From Nitratireductor sp. (GTDB lineage Bacteria > Pseudomonadota > Alphaproteobacteria > Rhizobiales > Rhizobiaceae), in NCBI GenBank assembly GCA_017854535.1, contig JAFMHL010000010.1, positions 19,728-83,727 of the forward strand: a stretch of 64,000 nt of DNA, read 5' to 3'. The position numbers and the translations under genes were made by a program. Below, in pieces: positions 44,941 through 54,611 of the stretch; positions within the stretch are counted from its first letter, which is position 1, and each line of letters opens with the position of its first letter. The notes beneath the pieces are model-generated. The model was not told the DNA's origin and ran no database searches. It worked only from the letters and a program-made list of their open reading frames with translations.

Positions 44941-45238
44941 AACAGTGCTGAGCGCAAAGCGCAAGCTATTACCCAATTCATAGCTGAAGTTTTACAACCC
45001 GTTTTAGCGGCGCCCCAATGCATAAAACCCATATGCGCTTTGAAAGCCCTGATGGAAAAGGTGAGTTGATCAGCGAAGCAGGCGACTTAGTTGCCTTCAC
45101 CAAAGGCCATAGCTTCATGATCGCTGATAGCTATCGCGGTTTCTAGCACATCATCGAAACGACAACGAAGCACTTTGTGATCAGGCAGAGGTAGATGCAA
45201 TGCACATAGGTTCAATGTTTGCCAATTCTTTTGGCTAA
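44941..45238 (+). pseudogene. Decayed small gene with frameshifts and stop
   Basis: The 440-base gap between frmA and the antiporter gene holds broken protein-like reading. From 44941 a frame reads SAERKAQAITQFIAEVLQPVL. A second frame from 45018 reads MHKTHMRFESPDGKGELISEAGD, then FTKGHSFMIADSYRGF, a TAG stop, then HIIETTTKHFVI. A third from 45191 reads VDAMHIGSMFANSFG and TAA at 45236. AGGAAGG precedes the first part. I cannot name the family with confidence; the style suggests an NTF2/SnoaL-like small protein. Its end overlaps the antiporter gene by 27 bases. Confidence 0.55.
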
Positions 45239-46411
45239 AGGATTTGAACTGACCCCGTGAAGTACGACTGACAAAAACACTGTCATGGAAACACAGGCTA
45301 AAAACTCTTCTTCGTTGGGGAAATCAAAATCCGCCATTACAATCAGAGTAAAGAGAATTGATGCAAGCCCTCTAGGGCCGAACCAGCCAAGAAACAACTT
45401 TTCCTTTTGTTTTAACCTGGTACCAAACAACGACAGCCAAATCGGCAGCATTCGAATTATCGTTAGAAACAAAAGCGCAATAATCAGCGCTTTTCCCGAA
45501 ACATGAATCAGGCCATCTGGCAACATAATAGCGCCAAATACGATGAAAGCGGTCATGGTAAGAATTTGGCCTGTCCCTTCCATAAACTCTGTGATGAATC
45601 TCAAATCCTGTTTATAGGTGTTGCCAAAAACAACCCCACCCGCAAATGCCGCGATAAACCCATTGCCTCCAATTAATTCAGCGCCGAGATAGCAAGTGAA
45701 TGCCGAGGTAACAAATACCACGCCTTCAGCGCTTTCATGCATCCAATTTTTGCTTTGGCAATAATCCAAGCTACGGGCGATACACCATCCAATCGTAATT
45801 CCTGCCAGAGGCCCTAAGACGATCTGCAATAATGCTGCAAACGCTATCTCATTTGCACCTTCAGCACCTAACACCGAAGAGGCTAAAACAGCTCCAAGCA
45901 AAACAAATGGAAGCGCCAATCCATCATTCAGTCCGCTTTCAACATTTATCGTCTGGCTAAGGTAAATTGGAACCTTTGGGTTTGATACGACACTTTGCCC
46001 CAACGCTGCATCGGTCGGGGTCAACACAGCAGCGGTCAGCAAAGCCATAGCGAAACCGCCTTCAGGAGATATCAGAAATACTATTAATGTTCCAAGTCCA
46101 ATTGTCATAGGCATACCCAGTACCAACATTCGCAATGGTAACTGAAAAGTTTCTTTGAGCTTAGCAAAACGGACATGACTGGCATCAGCGAAAAGAATTA
46201 GGATCAATGTGATTTCTGCTAGATATTTGGCATAGCTCCGAAGAGTTCCATGATCGCTCAGCATGCTGATGGGTTCTGATGCCAGATACCCGAGTGAGAC
46301 AAAAACAATCGGTAACGTCAAAAAAGTTCGTGAAATAGCCTGCGTGACAAGTGAATAAATCACCACACAAACTAGAATAGCAAACAATGCCAATTCAAAA
46401 TCTATTTCCAT
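45212..46411 (-). CDS. Cation:proton antiporter (CPA1/NhaP type)
   Basis: A 399-residue membrane protein with about 12 hydrophobic segments. CPA1 motifs are LTAAVLTPTDAALGQSVV (TPTDA), NVESGLNDGLALP (the ND pair of the ion site) and GPRGLASILFTLIV. It exchanges Na+ or K+ for protons and supports pH or salt tolerance. It lies 19 bases after xdhB on the same strand, but has no clear Shine-Dalgarno and no metabolic link to it. Its 3' end runs through the last 27 bases of the decayed gene on the other strand. Confidence 0.87.
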   Translation of the reverse strand: MEIDFELALFAILVCVVIYSLVTQAISRTFLTLPIVFVSLGYLASEPISMLSDHGTLRSYAKYLAEITLILILFADASHVRFAKLKETFQLPLRMLVLGMPMTIGLGTLIVFLISPEGGFAMALLTAAVLTPTDAALGQSVVSNPKVPIYLSQTINVESGLNDGLALPFVLLGAVLASSVLGAEGANEIAFAALLQIVLGPLAGITIGWCIARSLDYCQSKNWMHESAEGVVFVTSAFTCYLGAELIGGNGFIAAFAGGVVFGNTYKQDLRFITEFMEGTGQILTMTAFIVFGAIMLPDGLIHVSGKALIIALLFLTIIRMLPIWLSLFGTRLKQKEKLFLGWFGPRGLASILFTLIVMADFDFPNEEEFLACVSMTVFLSVVLHGVSSNPLAKRIGKH

Positions 46412-46430
46412 GCTACTTGGCTACTTATCT

Positions 46431-48743
46431 TCACCCCATCCCCTCAACCGCTTTTAATATCGCCTCCGGCGTAGCAGGCGCATCAAGCTTGGGCATCATG
46501 CCCGGCTTGATGGAAGCGATGGCATGGGTGATTGCCGAGAACACCGAAGTCGCCAACATAACGGGTGGCTCGCCTACTGCTTTAGAACGATAAATTGTTT
46601 TGGCTTGGTTGGCACCCGCTTCTCCGCCAGATTTATACAAAGCCACGCGAAAATCTTCAGGTATATCCGAGCAAGTCGGGATTTTATAAGTGGATGGTGC
46701 ATGGGTGCGTAAGCGGCCCTTTTCGTCATAGACCAGCTCTTCGTTCGTCAACCAACCCATACCCTGCACAAAGCCGCCTTCGATCTGCCCGATATCCAGC
46801 GCAGGGTTTAGCGATGCCCCAACATCATGCAAAATATCATTGCGCAGTAATTTCATCTCGCCAGTCAAAGTATCGATGATCACCTCACTGCATGAAGCGC
46901 CATAGGCAAAATATAAAAACGGATTACCGCTTAATTTATCCCGTTCCCAGGTAATATCGGGCGTTGCGTAAAAGCCTGTGGCTGACAATTGCACGCGCTC
47001 AAGGAAACAAGTCTTGGCAAGTTCAGCAAAAGCGATTCTGCGTTTCCCAATGTGAACCATACCGCCTGCAAACCTTATAGCTGAAGGCTTTGCCTGATAT
47101 AATTTTGCTGCAACTTCGATCATCCGCTCTCTGATGGTTACAGCAGCTTTTTTCGCAGCCATGCCATTCAAATCTGAACCGGACGATGCGGCTGTTGGTG
47201 TTGTGTTAGGAACCTTGTCCGTTGTCGTCGCGGTAATGCGTACCTTCGTAATTTCAACGCCAAACTCTTCAGCAACAACTTGCGCTACTTTTTGGTAAAG
47301 CCCCTGCCCCATTTCCGTGCCGCCATGGTTCACCTGAATAGAACCATCCGTATAAACATGAACCAGCGCACCGGCCTGATTGAGATGTTTCAATGTAAAC
47401 GCAATACCGAATTTGACCGGATTGAGCGCGATGCCACGCTTCACATATTTGTTGGCCGCGTTGAATTTCGCGATCTCTTTTCGCCGCTTTTGGTATTGGC
47501 TGGTTCGCTCCAACTCATCGACTATTTCATTGAGAATATTATCGGTAACTTGCATGCCATAAGGCGTTACGTCTTTGCCTTTTGCATAGAAATTTCGCTG
47601 CCGTATTTCCAGCGGGTCCTCATCTAGTTTAATGGCAATCTGATCCATCATCCGCTCGGCAAAAACCATGCCCTGCGGCCCACCAAATCCACGAAAGGCC
47701 GTGTTGGAAACGGTGTTGGTGAAAACCCGTTGTGAATGAATGCGGCATTCAGGAAAGTAATAGGAATTGTCCGAATGAAACATCGTGCGGTCATTAACCC
47801 CCAACGATAAATCAGCTGAATAACCGCAACGCGATGCAAAATCCACATCAACTGCCGATAAGACACCCTTGTCATCAAAGCCAACTTCATAGGCGACCGC
47901 AAAGTCATGGCGCTTACCTGTGGAAACCATATCTGCATCACGGTCGAGACGCATTTTGCATGGATTACCAGTAAGATGAGTAGCAAGCGCAGCAAGGCAT
48001 GCCCATTGGGCCGCCTGGCTTTCTTTGCCGCCAAACCCCCCACCCATACGGCGGCATTCACAGGTAATTGCCGCATCCGATTGCTTCAACATTTTTGCGA
48101 TCAGATGCTGAACTTCCGTCGGGTGCTGGGTCGAACAATGAACTTTAAGTGCACCAGCTTCCCCTGGAACAGCGAGCGAGACCTGGCCTTCCAGATAGAA
48201 ATGCTCCTGCCCGCCAATATGCATCTCGCCAGAAAGTTTGTGTTCGGCTTTGCTAATCGCTTTCTTCGCATCACCGCGCTTGAACGTAAGCGGATCAAGC
48301 ACTTTCTTTTTCGCCCTCAAACCTTGTTCGACGCGAACAATAGGCTTTTGTTCAACCGTTTCTATAACTGCAAGCTTGGCTGCATGGCGCGCGGCTTTTC
48401 TCGATGTTGCAACGACTGCGAAAAGAACCTGACCGTGAAACAGAATATTCTTCTCCGCAAGAATGGGGTCGCCGCCAATCGAAGGGCTGCAGTCATTGAC
48501 GCCAGGTATATCTTTGGCGGTCAGCACCCGAACTACGCCCGGAGCCTTGCGGACTGCTTCCAAGTCCATGGATTTGATTTTACCTTTGGCAATGGATGAA
48601 AGCCCGGGCGCTATGTGCAAACAGCCTTCCGGCTCTAAAATATCGTCCACATAAGTCGCCGTGCCGGACACATGAAGCACTGCGCTATCATGGGTGAGTG
48701 CCTTGCCAACCGTTTCAAGTTTTATACGATTTGAGACCTTCAT
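46431..48743 (-). CDS. xdhB: Xanthine dehydrogenase molybdopterin-binding subunit
   Basis: A 770-residue large subunit carrying the molybdenum cofactor, oxidising hypoxanthine and xanthine to urate. Features include GQEHFYLEGQ, RRMGGGFGGKESQAAQ, NTAFRGFGGPQGM, QVNHGGTEMGQGLYQKVAQV and the active-site Glu in KAVGEPPVMLATSVF. It overlaps xdhA by ATGA. The cofactor-insertion protein XdhC is not encoded in the window. Confidence 0.94.
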   Translation of the reverse strand: MKVSNRIKLETVGKALTHDSAVLHVSGTATYVDDILEPEGCLHIAPGLSSIAKGKIKSMDLEAVRKAPGVVRVLTAKDIPGVNDCSPSIGGDPILAEKNILFHGQVLFAVVATSRKAARHAAKLAVIETVEQKPIVRVEQGLRAKKKVLDPLTFKRGDAKKAISKAEHKLSGEMHIGGQEHFYLEGQVSLAVPGEAGALKVHCSTQHPTEVQHLIAKMLKQSDAAITCECRRMGGGFGGKESQAAQWACLAALATHLTGNPCKMRLDRDADMVSTGKRHDFAVAYEVGFDDKGVLSAVDVDFASRCGYSADLSLGVNDRTMFHSDNSYYFPECRIHSQRVFTNTVSNTAFRGFGGPQGMVFAERMMDQIAIKLDEDPLEIRQRNFYAKGKDVTPYGMQVTDNILNEIVDELERTSQYQKRRKEIAKFNAANKYVKRGIALNPVKFGIAFTLKHLNQAGALVHVYTDGSIQVNHGGTEMGQGLYQKVAQVVAEEFGVEITKVRITATTTDKVPNTTPTAASSGSDLNGMAAKKAAVTIRERMIEVAAKLYQAKPSAIRFAGGMVHIGKRRIAFAELAKTCFLERVQLSATGFYATPDITWERDKLSGNPFLYFAYGASCSEVIIDTLTGEMKLLRNDILHDVGASLNPALDIGQIEGGFVQGMGWLTNEELVYDEKGRLRTHAPSTYKIPTCSDIPEDFRVALYKSGGEAGANQAKTIYRSKAVGEPPVMLATSVFSAITHAIASIKPGMMPKLDAPATPEAILKAVEGMG

Positions 48744-50218
48744 TCTGCAGCCTCCCTGAAACCGGAAACCCTTGTCTGAGCGCGGGGTTTTCCTGCCGTC
48801 TCATCAGCGATTTCAATGAGCGCTTTACGCAGCAGATTTTGAGCCGTTTTCATGCGATACTCCGCGCTGGCCCGCATATCCGATAAAGGCGCATAGTCTT
48901 TTGTCAGGGCAGCAATTGCGCCCTCCCAACTTGTCTCATCTGCAAGTACAATCCCAAGCAATTTGGCTTCACACTGCTTTGCACGTTTTGGCGTCCCCGC
49001 CATACCGCCACAGGCAAGTCTGGCAGAAACAATTCGGCCTCTTTGAACAGTCACTTTCAAAGCGAACAACAGAGCAGAAATGTCCTGATCAAACCGCTTT
49101 GAAATTTTGAAGGCGCGAACATATTCGTTTTTCTTGGGTTTCGGCACAATAATTTTTGCAACCAGTTCCCCAACTTTGCGATCCTGCTTGCCATATTCAA
49201 TGAAGAAATCTTCCAGAGGCAAAGTCCGTGTCTTTTTGTCATGGCGCAATTCAAGCGATGCACCCAGCGCAATCAAGATTGGCGGTGAATCGCCTATAGG
49301 AGAACCATTGGCAATATTCCCACCAATCGTTCCGCTTGCCCTCACATGGCGTGACCCCAGCCGACGGAAAACTTCTTCGATATCTGAATCAAGCTGGCTA
49401 AGTGCATCATAGGCATCGCGGTAGGTGGCCCCTGCCCCTATGACCAATTGTTTGGCACTGGATTTTATGCTGTCGAACCCTTTGGCTCTTCCTGTCCAAA
49501 TGATCTGCTTTTGTGCACGCAATTGCTTGGTAATCCATAGTCCAACATCAGTAGCGCCCGAAACGATTGTAGCTTCTGGATAGCGCACACAGGCTTCAGC
49601 AAGATGATCTATCGTTCCAGGAGCGCCAAACACATTCTCACCATCCATAACCACAAGATCTTCATTGCCTTGTAGCTTCTTCAGCGCCTTTTCCGTTTCA
49701 TCCCAGCGTTTCATCAAAGCATCATTCGGCTTTTGCGATACACTTGCCATTGCCGCATCCGCTATCGGACGATAGCCAGTACACCGACACAAATTTCCAG
49801 CTAGCCAATCATTGATGGAATTTCGCGTAACCTTCTCGCCAGAATGGTGCATACTAAACAAGGTCATCACAAACCCCGGCGTGCAAAAGCCGCATTGGGC
49901 ACCATGATGATCAACCATCGCCTTTTGAACAGAATGAAGTTTGCTATTCTCTGCAAGATCATCGACGGTGATTAGGTCAGCCCCGTCAATTTGCCCGAGC
50001 AGTAAAATACAGGCATTCACCGGCTCATATGAAAGAGCGCCATTTCTAATGCGTCCGAGCGAAACCGTGCATGCGCCGCAATCCCCCTCATTGCATCCCT
50101 CTTTTGTGCCTGTCTTACGCTCAATCAAGCGCAGGTAATCAAGCAAGGTTTCATCAGGTGAAAAATTCGAGATTTCTTGCCGCTTGCCGTTTCTCAAAAA
50201 AACAAGTTTGTTCCGCAT
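48740..50218 (-). CDS. xdhA: Xanthine dehydrogenase small subunit
   Basis: A 492-residue electron-transfer subunit with two 2Fe-2S clusters (C42, C47, C50 in EGCNEGDCGAC; and QCGFCTPGF with LCRCTGYRPI) and an FAD-binding domain (VSGATDVGLWI, GTIGGNIANGSPIGD). It transfers electrons from XdhB to NAD. Divergent from guaD with 118 bases between the coding regions, giving a purine-catabolism pair likely under shared control. Confidence 0.94.
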   Translation of the reverse strand: MRNKLVFLRNGKRQEISNFSPDETLLDYLRLIERKTGTKEGCNEGDCGACTVSLGRIRNGALSYEPVNACILLLGQIDGADLITVDDLAENSKLHSVQKAMVDHHGAQCGFCTPGFVMTLFSMHHSGEKVTRNSINDWLAGNLCRCTGYRPIADAAMASVSQKPNDALMKRWDETEKALKKLQGNEDLVVMDGENVFGAPGTIDHLAEACVRYPEATIVSGATDVGLWITKQLRAQKQIIWTGRAKGFDSIKSSAKQLVIGAGATYRDAYDALSQLDSDIEEVFRRLGSRHVRASGTIGGNIANGSPIGDSPPILIALGASLELRHDKKTRTLPLEDFFIEYGKQDRKVGELVAKIIVPKPKKNEYVRAFKISKRFDQDISALLFALKVTVQRGRIVSARLACGGMAGTPKRAKQCEAKLLGIVLADETSWEGAIAALTKDYAPLSDMRASAEYRMKTAQNLLRKALIEIADETAGKPRAQTRVSGFREAAE

Positions 50219-50336
50219 TTACGCACCGTTCTGTTTGGTTTATCCCACCAACGGTAACAACATTTTTCAGTTTGTGAAGCCCGAAGAAACTTTGTTATCC
50301 ATCTTATCTTTGGCGAATATATCAATAGGAAATCCA

Positions 50337-51635
50337 ATGCAGGTAATTCGCGGCCAACTTCTCAGCTTCAACAGCGCCCCTTCTGGCGAACACCCAAGCG
50401 ACATGCTGCATATCGAAAAAGGCGCATTGGTGGTTGATGATCTGGGTAAGATTGTTTGGCTTGGTGATTTTTCTGATTTGCCGCAAACCCATCGCGGTTT
50501 ACCAGAAACAGATCATGGCGATAAACTAATCTTGCCAGGATTTATCGATGCGCATCTTCACTTTCCGCAATATAGAATGATCGCTGCCTATGGCAAAGAT
50601 CTACTCGATTGGCTGAACCGTTATACATTCATCGAAGAGCAAAGATTTTCAGAGGTTGCGGTTGCCGGGCCAGCGGCAAAATTATTTCTCGATGAACTTG
50701 CCCGAAACGGCATCACTTCTTGCCTGGCGTTTTCTACCATCCATCCTATTGCTCTTGATGCACTGTTTGAGGAAGCACAATCGCGTAATATGGCAATGGC
50801 ATCTGGTAAAACCCTGATGGATTGCCATGCTCCGTCTGGCCTATGTGACAAGCCAGAAACTGCCTATCAACAGTCAACTGATCTCATCAAAAAATGGCAT
50901 GAAAAAGGTCGTTTGAAATATGCGGTCAGCCCACGCTTTGCTGTGACATCAAGCGAAGCCCAATTGGAAGCAACCGGAGCGCTGGTTAAAGAAAATCCGG
51001 ACCTGCTTCTGCAAACCCATCTTTCTGAAAACCACGGTGAAATAGAATTCGTCGCCAGCCGATTTCCAAAGGCAAAGGACTATACTGATGTATATGATCA
51101 CTATGGCCTTTTGACTGAGAACAGCTTGTTCGCCCATGGCATTCATTTAAGCGAACGTGAGTTGTCACGCTTATCAGAAGCTGGCTCTGCTATTGTTCAT
51201 TGCCCAACATCAAATAATTTCCTCGGTTCAGGCTTGTTTAAACTGCGAGAGACTGCATCCTATGCTAATGGAATAAAGGTCGGTTTGGGCTGTGACATCG
51301 GCGGCGGCACCAGTTTTTCAACCCTGCAAACCATGCGCGATACCTATACAGTATCTCAATTGGTAGGATCGCGGATCACTGCTTTTGAAGCGTTTCACAT
51401 GGCAACGCTTGGCAATGCAAATTTGTTAGGTATAGGCCATGAAATCGGCAGTCTGGAAGTCGGTAAAATGGCAGACTTGGTAGTTTTAGACCCACAGGCA
51501 ACACCAAACATGGCAGCTCGTCATGCCCTTTCGAAGGATTTACACGATGTGCTTTTCGCTTTGCTAATCATGGGTGATGACAGAGCGGTCGCTGAGACTT
51601 ATATCGCAGGCAAAGCCTTTAAAGCTAACCTTTGA
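50337..51635 (+). CDS. guaD: Guanine deaminase
   Basis: A 432-residue amidohydrolase converting guanine to xanthine, the substrate of XdhAB encoded divergently. Metal ligands H73 and H75 are in GFIDAHLHFPQ; QTHLSEN, AHGIHLSERE and GLGCDIGGGTSFS complete the site. The frame is open to 50184, but ATG at 50337 has AGGA six bases upstream and starts at the domain border. Confidence 0.93.
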   Translation: MQVIRGQLLSFNSAPSGEHPSDMLHIEKGALVVDDLGKIVWLGDFSDLPQTHRGLPETDHGDKLILPGFIDAHLHFPQYRMIAAYGKDLLDWLNRYTFIEEQRFSEVAVAGPAAKLFLDELARNGITSCLAFSTIHPIALDALFEEAQSRNMAMASGKTLMDCHAPSGLCDKPETAYQQSTDLIKKWHEKGRLKYAVSPRFAVTSSEAQLEATGALVKENPDLLLQTHLSENHGEIEFVASRFPKAKDYTDVYDHYGLLTENSLFAHGIHLSERELSRLSEAGSAIVHCPTSNNFLGSGLFKLRETASYANGIKVGLGCDIGGGTSFSTLQTMRDTYTVSQLVGSRITAFEAFHMATLGNANLLGIGHEIGSLEVGKMADLVVLDPQATPNMAARHALSKDLHDVLFALLIMGDDRAVAETYIAGKAFKANL

Positions 51636-51641
51636 TCTTAC

Positions 51642-52970
51642 CTAAGCCGATGCGATATTTTCCAAAGCACATCCTATCTGCATTACGCGGCTGTCTTCAT
51701 TTGGCTTGCCCATAATTTGCAGCCCTGCTGCATAGGTCGCTGTCGGCAAAGTAATCGCACAACTTCCTAGCAAATTCACAAATCTGGTATTGCGCAAAGC
51801 CAGCAGATTAGCCGATGTGAACAGTTCCTCATCCGCTAAGAGAGCTTCAACCAAAGGCGGCTGTATTGGTACAGTTGGCATTAGAACCCCATCAAAACCT
51901 GAAATTCGATCAAAGAAAGAAGAACGAATTTTCCGCAATGCACCCCAAGCATTGTCATATTGCTCCTTGCTAACATGCTTTCCCTGCAAAAAACGCTTCT
52001 CGACGGGACCATAGGTCTTGCCCGGATTAGCTTCGATCAACTCACCCCAGGATTGCCAAGCCTCATGGGGAAACAATTCCGGACCCAATTTCGAAGCATT
52101 AGAAAATTCTGGAGCACTAATCCGCTCAATCTTTACGCCCGCCTTAGTGAGATTGGCGACTGTCTGATCAAAGGCTGCCATTTGAACAGTGTCACAGCCC
52201 TCAAGAGCCATGATTTCAACAATAGCAAAGCGCAAATCAGATGGCTTAGGGCGAGCAGCCAGATCTGTATTGCATCCCCCCATCATCTCAATCATGAGAG
52301 CCGCATCTTCCACAGACTTAGCCAAAGGCCCAACTGTGTCAAACCCGGAACAAAGCGCCAGCACATTTTCCAGTGACAAAAGACCGTGTGTTGTTTTCAT
52401 GCCAACAAGCGAATTCCAAGCCGCCGGGATACGCACAGAGCCGCCCGTATCACTGCCGATCGCTATTGGAGCTAGACCACATGCTACAGAGGCTGCTGCG
52501 CCCGACGAGGACCCTCCAGGCGCATGACCAGGCATTGATAGGTTTGGCGGTGTTGCTGTATTGGGATTTAACCCAAGACCGGAAAAAGCAAATTCAGTTT
52601 GGTGGGTTTTGCCAATACAAACAGATCCCGCATCAGTGGCATTTTTCAACACAACAGCGTCTTTATCCGGAACGCGTCCCTTCAAAAGGGCCGCGCCGCT
52701 TTCTGTTCCAACATCTTTGGTGTCATAAAGATCTTTCCAGGAAACTGGAACGCCATCAAATGGACCCTTACGCGTGCCCGATTGTGCTCGTTTCCTTGCC
52801 TCGCCCGCTTCTTTTAAAGCTCTGTCTGGCGTAATGCGCGCATAAATTTCCTCGCTGGCAGCGTAGCCATTTATGGCATCCAGAAACGCTTCCGCGACAC
52901 TTATCGGATCAGCGCGACCTGAATTAATTTCCCGCCCAATATCCGCTGCACTCATTTCAGAAAACCGCAT
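51642..52970 (-). CDS. Amidase signature family hydrolase
   Basis: A 442-residue amidase with the Ser-cisSer-Lys triad: K79 (VSWKDLYD), S155 (PGGSSSGAAA) and S178 (GSDTGGSVRIPA). ATG at 52970 has GAGGA eight bases upstream; more upstream starts give an atypical tail. The substrate cannot be read from sequence. Neighbours are purine-catabolism genes and an SDR, but nothing ties it specifically to ureide breakdown. Its end faces guaD, 6 bases apart. Confidence 0.87.
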   Translation of the reverse strand: MRFSEMSAADIGREINSGRADPISVAEAFLDAINGYAASEEIYARITPDRALKEAGEARKRAQSGTRKGPFDGVPVSWKDLYDTKDVGTESGAALLKGRVPDKDAVVLKNATDAGSVCIGKTHQTEFAFSGLGLNPNTATPPNLSMPGHAPGGSSSGAAASVACGLAPIAIGSDTGGSVRIPAAWNSLVGMKTTHGLLSLENVLALCSGFDTVGPLAKSVEDAALMIEMMGGCNTDLAARPKPSDLRFAIVEIMALEGCDTVQMAAFDQTVANLTKAGVKIERISAPEFSNASKLGPELFPHEAWQSWGELIEANPGKTYGPVEKRFLQGKHVSKEQYDNAWGALRKIRSSFFDRISGFDGVLMPTVPIQPPLVEALLADEELFTSANLLALRNTRFVNLLGSCAITLPTATYAAGLQIMGKPNEDSRVMQIGCALENIASA

Positions 52971-53066
52971 CAAGAAAGTCCTCATCTTAAAATATTGGAA
53001 TTCACTGCTCCAAGGCCGTGACAAATCATAGTAAAGCCAGCTAAAACCATGGAAAGGGAGAGCGCA

Positions 53067-53858
53067 ATGGCGAAATATGATTTTACTGGAAAGACTGTAT
53101 TAATTTCAGGTGCAGGCGGTGGACTGGGCCTTGCAGCAGCGGAACGTTTTGCCCAAGCTGGTGCCCATCTGGTGCTAACGGATTATAATGACCAAGCTCT
53201 GGAGCCCACCCGCGAAGCGATGGCCAAACTAGGCAACAAAGCGGTTTATTATGCAGGGGATGTTGTCCGTGAAGAAACACATGCAGCATTGGTCAATCTT
53301 GCCATTGAGACCCATGGTAAGCTGGATATTGCTCTGAACAATGCAGGCATTGCCCATGATCAAAAGCGTTTAGAGGATATGGGCGCTGATGAATCCAAGC
53401 GCGTTTTAGAAGTAGACATTTTGGGCGTTATTTTTGCCATGCGCGCCCAACTGCCACAAATGCGCAAACAGTTTGAAGAGCAAGGCATTAAGAGCTGCAT
53501 CTTGAATACGGCCTCTGTGGCTGGTCTTGTCGGCGCGCCAACCATGTCTGTGTATGGTGCAGCCAAACATGCGGTCGTTGGCCTGACCAAGGCGGCAGCA
53601 ATGGAATATGCCAGAAAAGGCGTACGCATCAACGCAATTTGCCCTGCATTTACCCGAACCAATATGGTAACAAAACCGATCGCTGTTTCGCCTCATGGGC
53701 CTGAAAAAGCGGAAGCGAGGCTGATTTCAAATATACCGATGGCACGCATGGGTGAGATCAATGAGATTGTTCAAGCCATGCTATGGGCATGTGATGATGA
53801 GAATAGTTTCTACACGGGCCAAAGTCTGGCGCTGGATGGCGGGTTGAGCGCTGGATAA
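53067..53858 (+). CDS. Short-chain dehydrogenase/reductase
   Basis: A 263-residue classical SDR: nucleotide motif ISGAGGGLGLAAA, NNAG at the end of beta-4, catalytic Ser in NTASVAGLVG and YGAAKHAV (Tyr, Lys). C-terminal GQSLALDGG is standard. ATG at 53067 has GGGAG six bases upstream, better than 53049. The substrate is unknown. A perfect terminator follows. Confidence 0.88.
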   Translation: MAKYDFTGKTVLISGAGGGLGLAAAERFAQAGAHLVLTDYNDQALEPTREAMAKLGNKAVYYAGDVVREETHAALVNLAIETHGKLDIALNNAGIAHDQKRLEDMGADESKRVLEVDILGVIFAMRAQLPQMRKQFEEQGIKSCILNTASVAGLVGAPTMSVYGAAKHAVVGLTKAAAMEYARKGVRINAICPAFTRTNMVTKPIAVSPHGPEKAEARLISNIPMARMGEINEIVQAMLWACDDENSFYTGQSLALDGGLSAG

Positions 53859-53875
53859 TCAATTCAGAAATAAAA

Positions 53876-53908
53876 AAAGCCGGGCAATTTCTAGCCCGGC
53901 TTTGTTTT
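53876..53908. terminator. Bidirectional Rho-independent terminator
   Basis: AAAGCCGGGC (53876-53885) pairs perfectly with GCCCGGCTTT (53894-53903) around an 8-base loop, flanked by A-rich sequence on the left and TTTGTTTT on the right. It separates the SDR gene from the convergent secreted-hydrolase gene and can serve both. Confidence 0.92.
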
Positions 53909-53924
53909 GAATATTCAAAGAAGC

Positions 53925-54518
53925 TTAGCCACCAACTGCGCCATAGACCAAAGCAAGCGCACGAGACTGGACGCCAGCATCTTTGTCGATGCCTACATGG
54001 TCAGCATTGGTGAAGGAACGGATATCGATATTTTGGATTGAGCCTGAAAAGCTGCCACCTGATTTATAAGGATTACCGCGTCCGCCACCGCGGATCCAAA
54101 AGTTTACTACCCGTGGTGAACCGGCAGTGAATCTTGGCGGCGCTGCAAAGCCCGGATCAAAACCAATTACCAATTTCACAGGAACGCCAGCCGCAGAAAG
54201 TTTGTTCGACATGCTAGGTGCTTCTTGTCCGCCAACAGAATGACCAAGAATGATAATCGGATAAGAAACCCGACCCTGCTTGCTACGTTTGATAATATCA
54301 TCAGCAAGACCAGACCAAGCACCATTAGAATAGGCACGAGCATTAACGCCTCTTGCCCGCATCTTATTTGTCATCTGGTTCATACCAGCTGAAAAGACAT
54401 TGAAGGCGCCGCGAATAACATAAACTTCTTCAGCTTGTGCTTTTGGTGCAGCAACAAATGTTGCAGCTGTCATGGCCAGTGCAAACAAAGCGTTGGTAGT
54501 TGATTTCAAATTCAGCAT
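53925..54518 (-). CDS. Secreted alpha/beta-hydrolase (lipase-like)
   Basis: A 197-residue exported protein. ATG at 54518 has GAGGAA upstream; the signal peptide FALAMTAATFVAAPKAQA is cleaved before EEVYV. The mature part looks like a compact lipase/thioesterase-type hydrolase: nucleophile elbow GHSVGG, candidate Asp in IGFDPGF, and His in TNADHVGID. It is smaller than typical class 3 lipases. Substrate unknown. Confidence 0.75.
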   Translation of the reverse strand: MLNLKSTTNALFALAMTAATFVAAPKAQAEEVYVIRGAFNVFSAGMNQMTNKMRARGVNARAYSNGAWSGLADDIIKRSKQGRVSYPIIILGHSVGGQEAPSMSNKLSAAGVPVKLVIGFDPGFAAPPRFTAGSPRVVNFWIRGGGRGNPYKSGGSFSGSIQNIDIRSFTNADHVGIDKDAGVQSRALALVYGAVGG

Positions 54519-54611
54519 GCGTTCCTCTTTCAAATTTTGATTCATAACCCGGCGCGGCAGATAATAGTCAAACTAGACTTGCTTTCAACCCCGTAATTTT
54601 TTGGAAGATAC

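Noticed and set aside
47907..48599. 230-residue plus-strand frame antisense to xdhB
   Set aside because: It is a shadow of xdhB; composition is not protein-like and there is no ribosome site.
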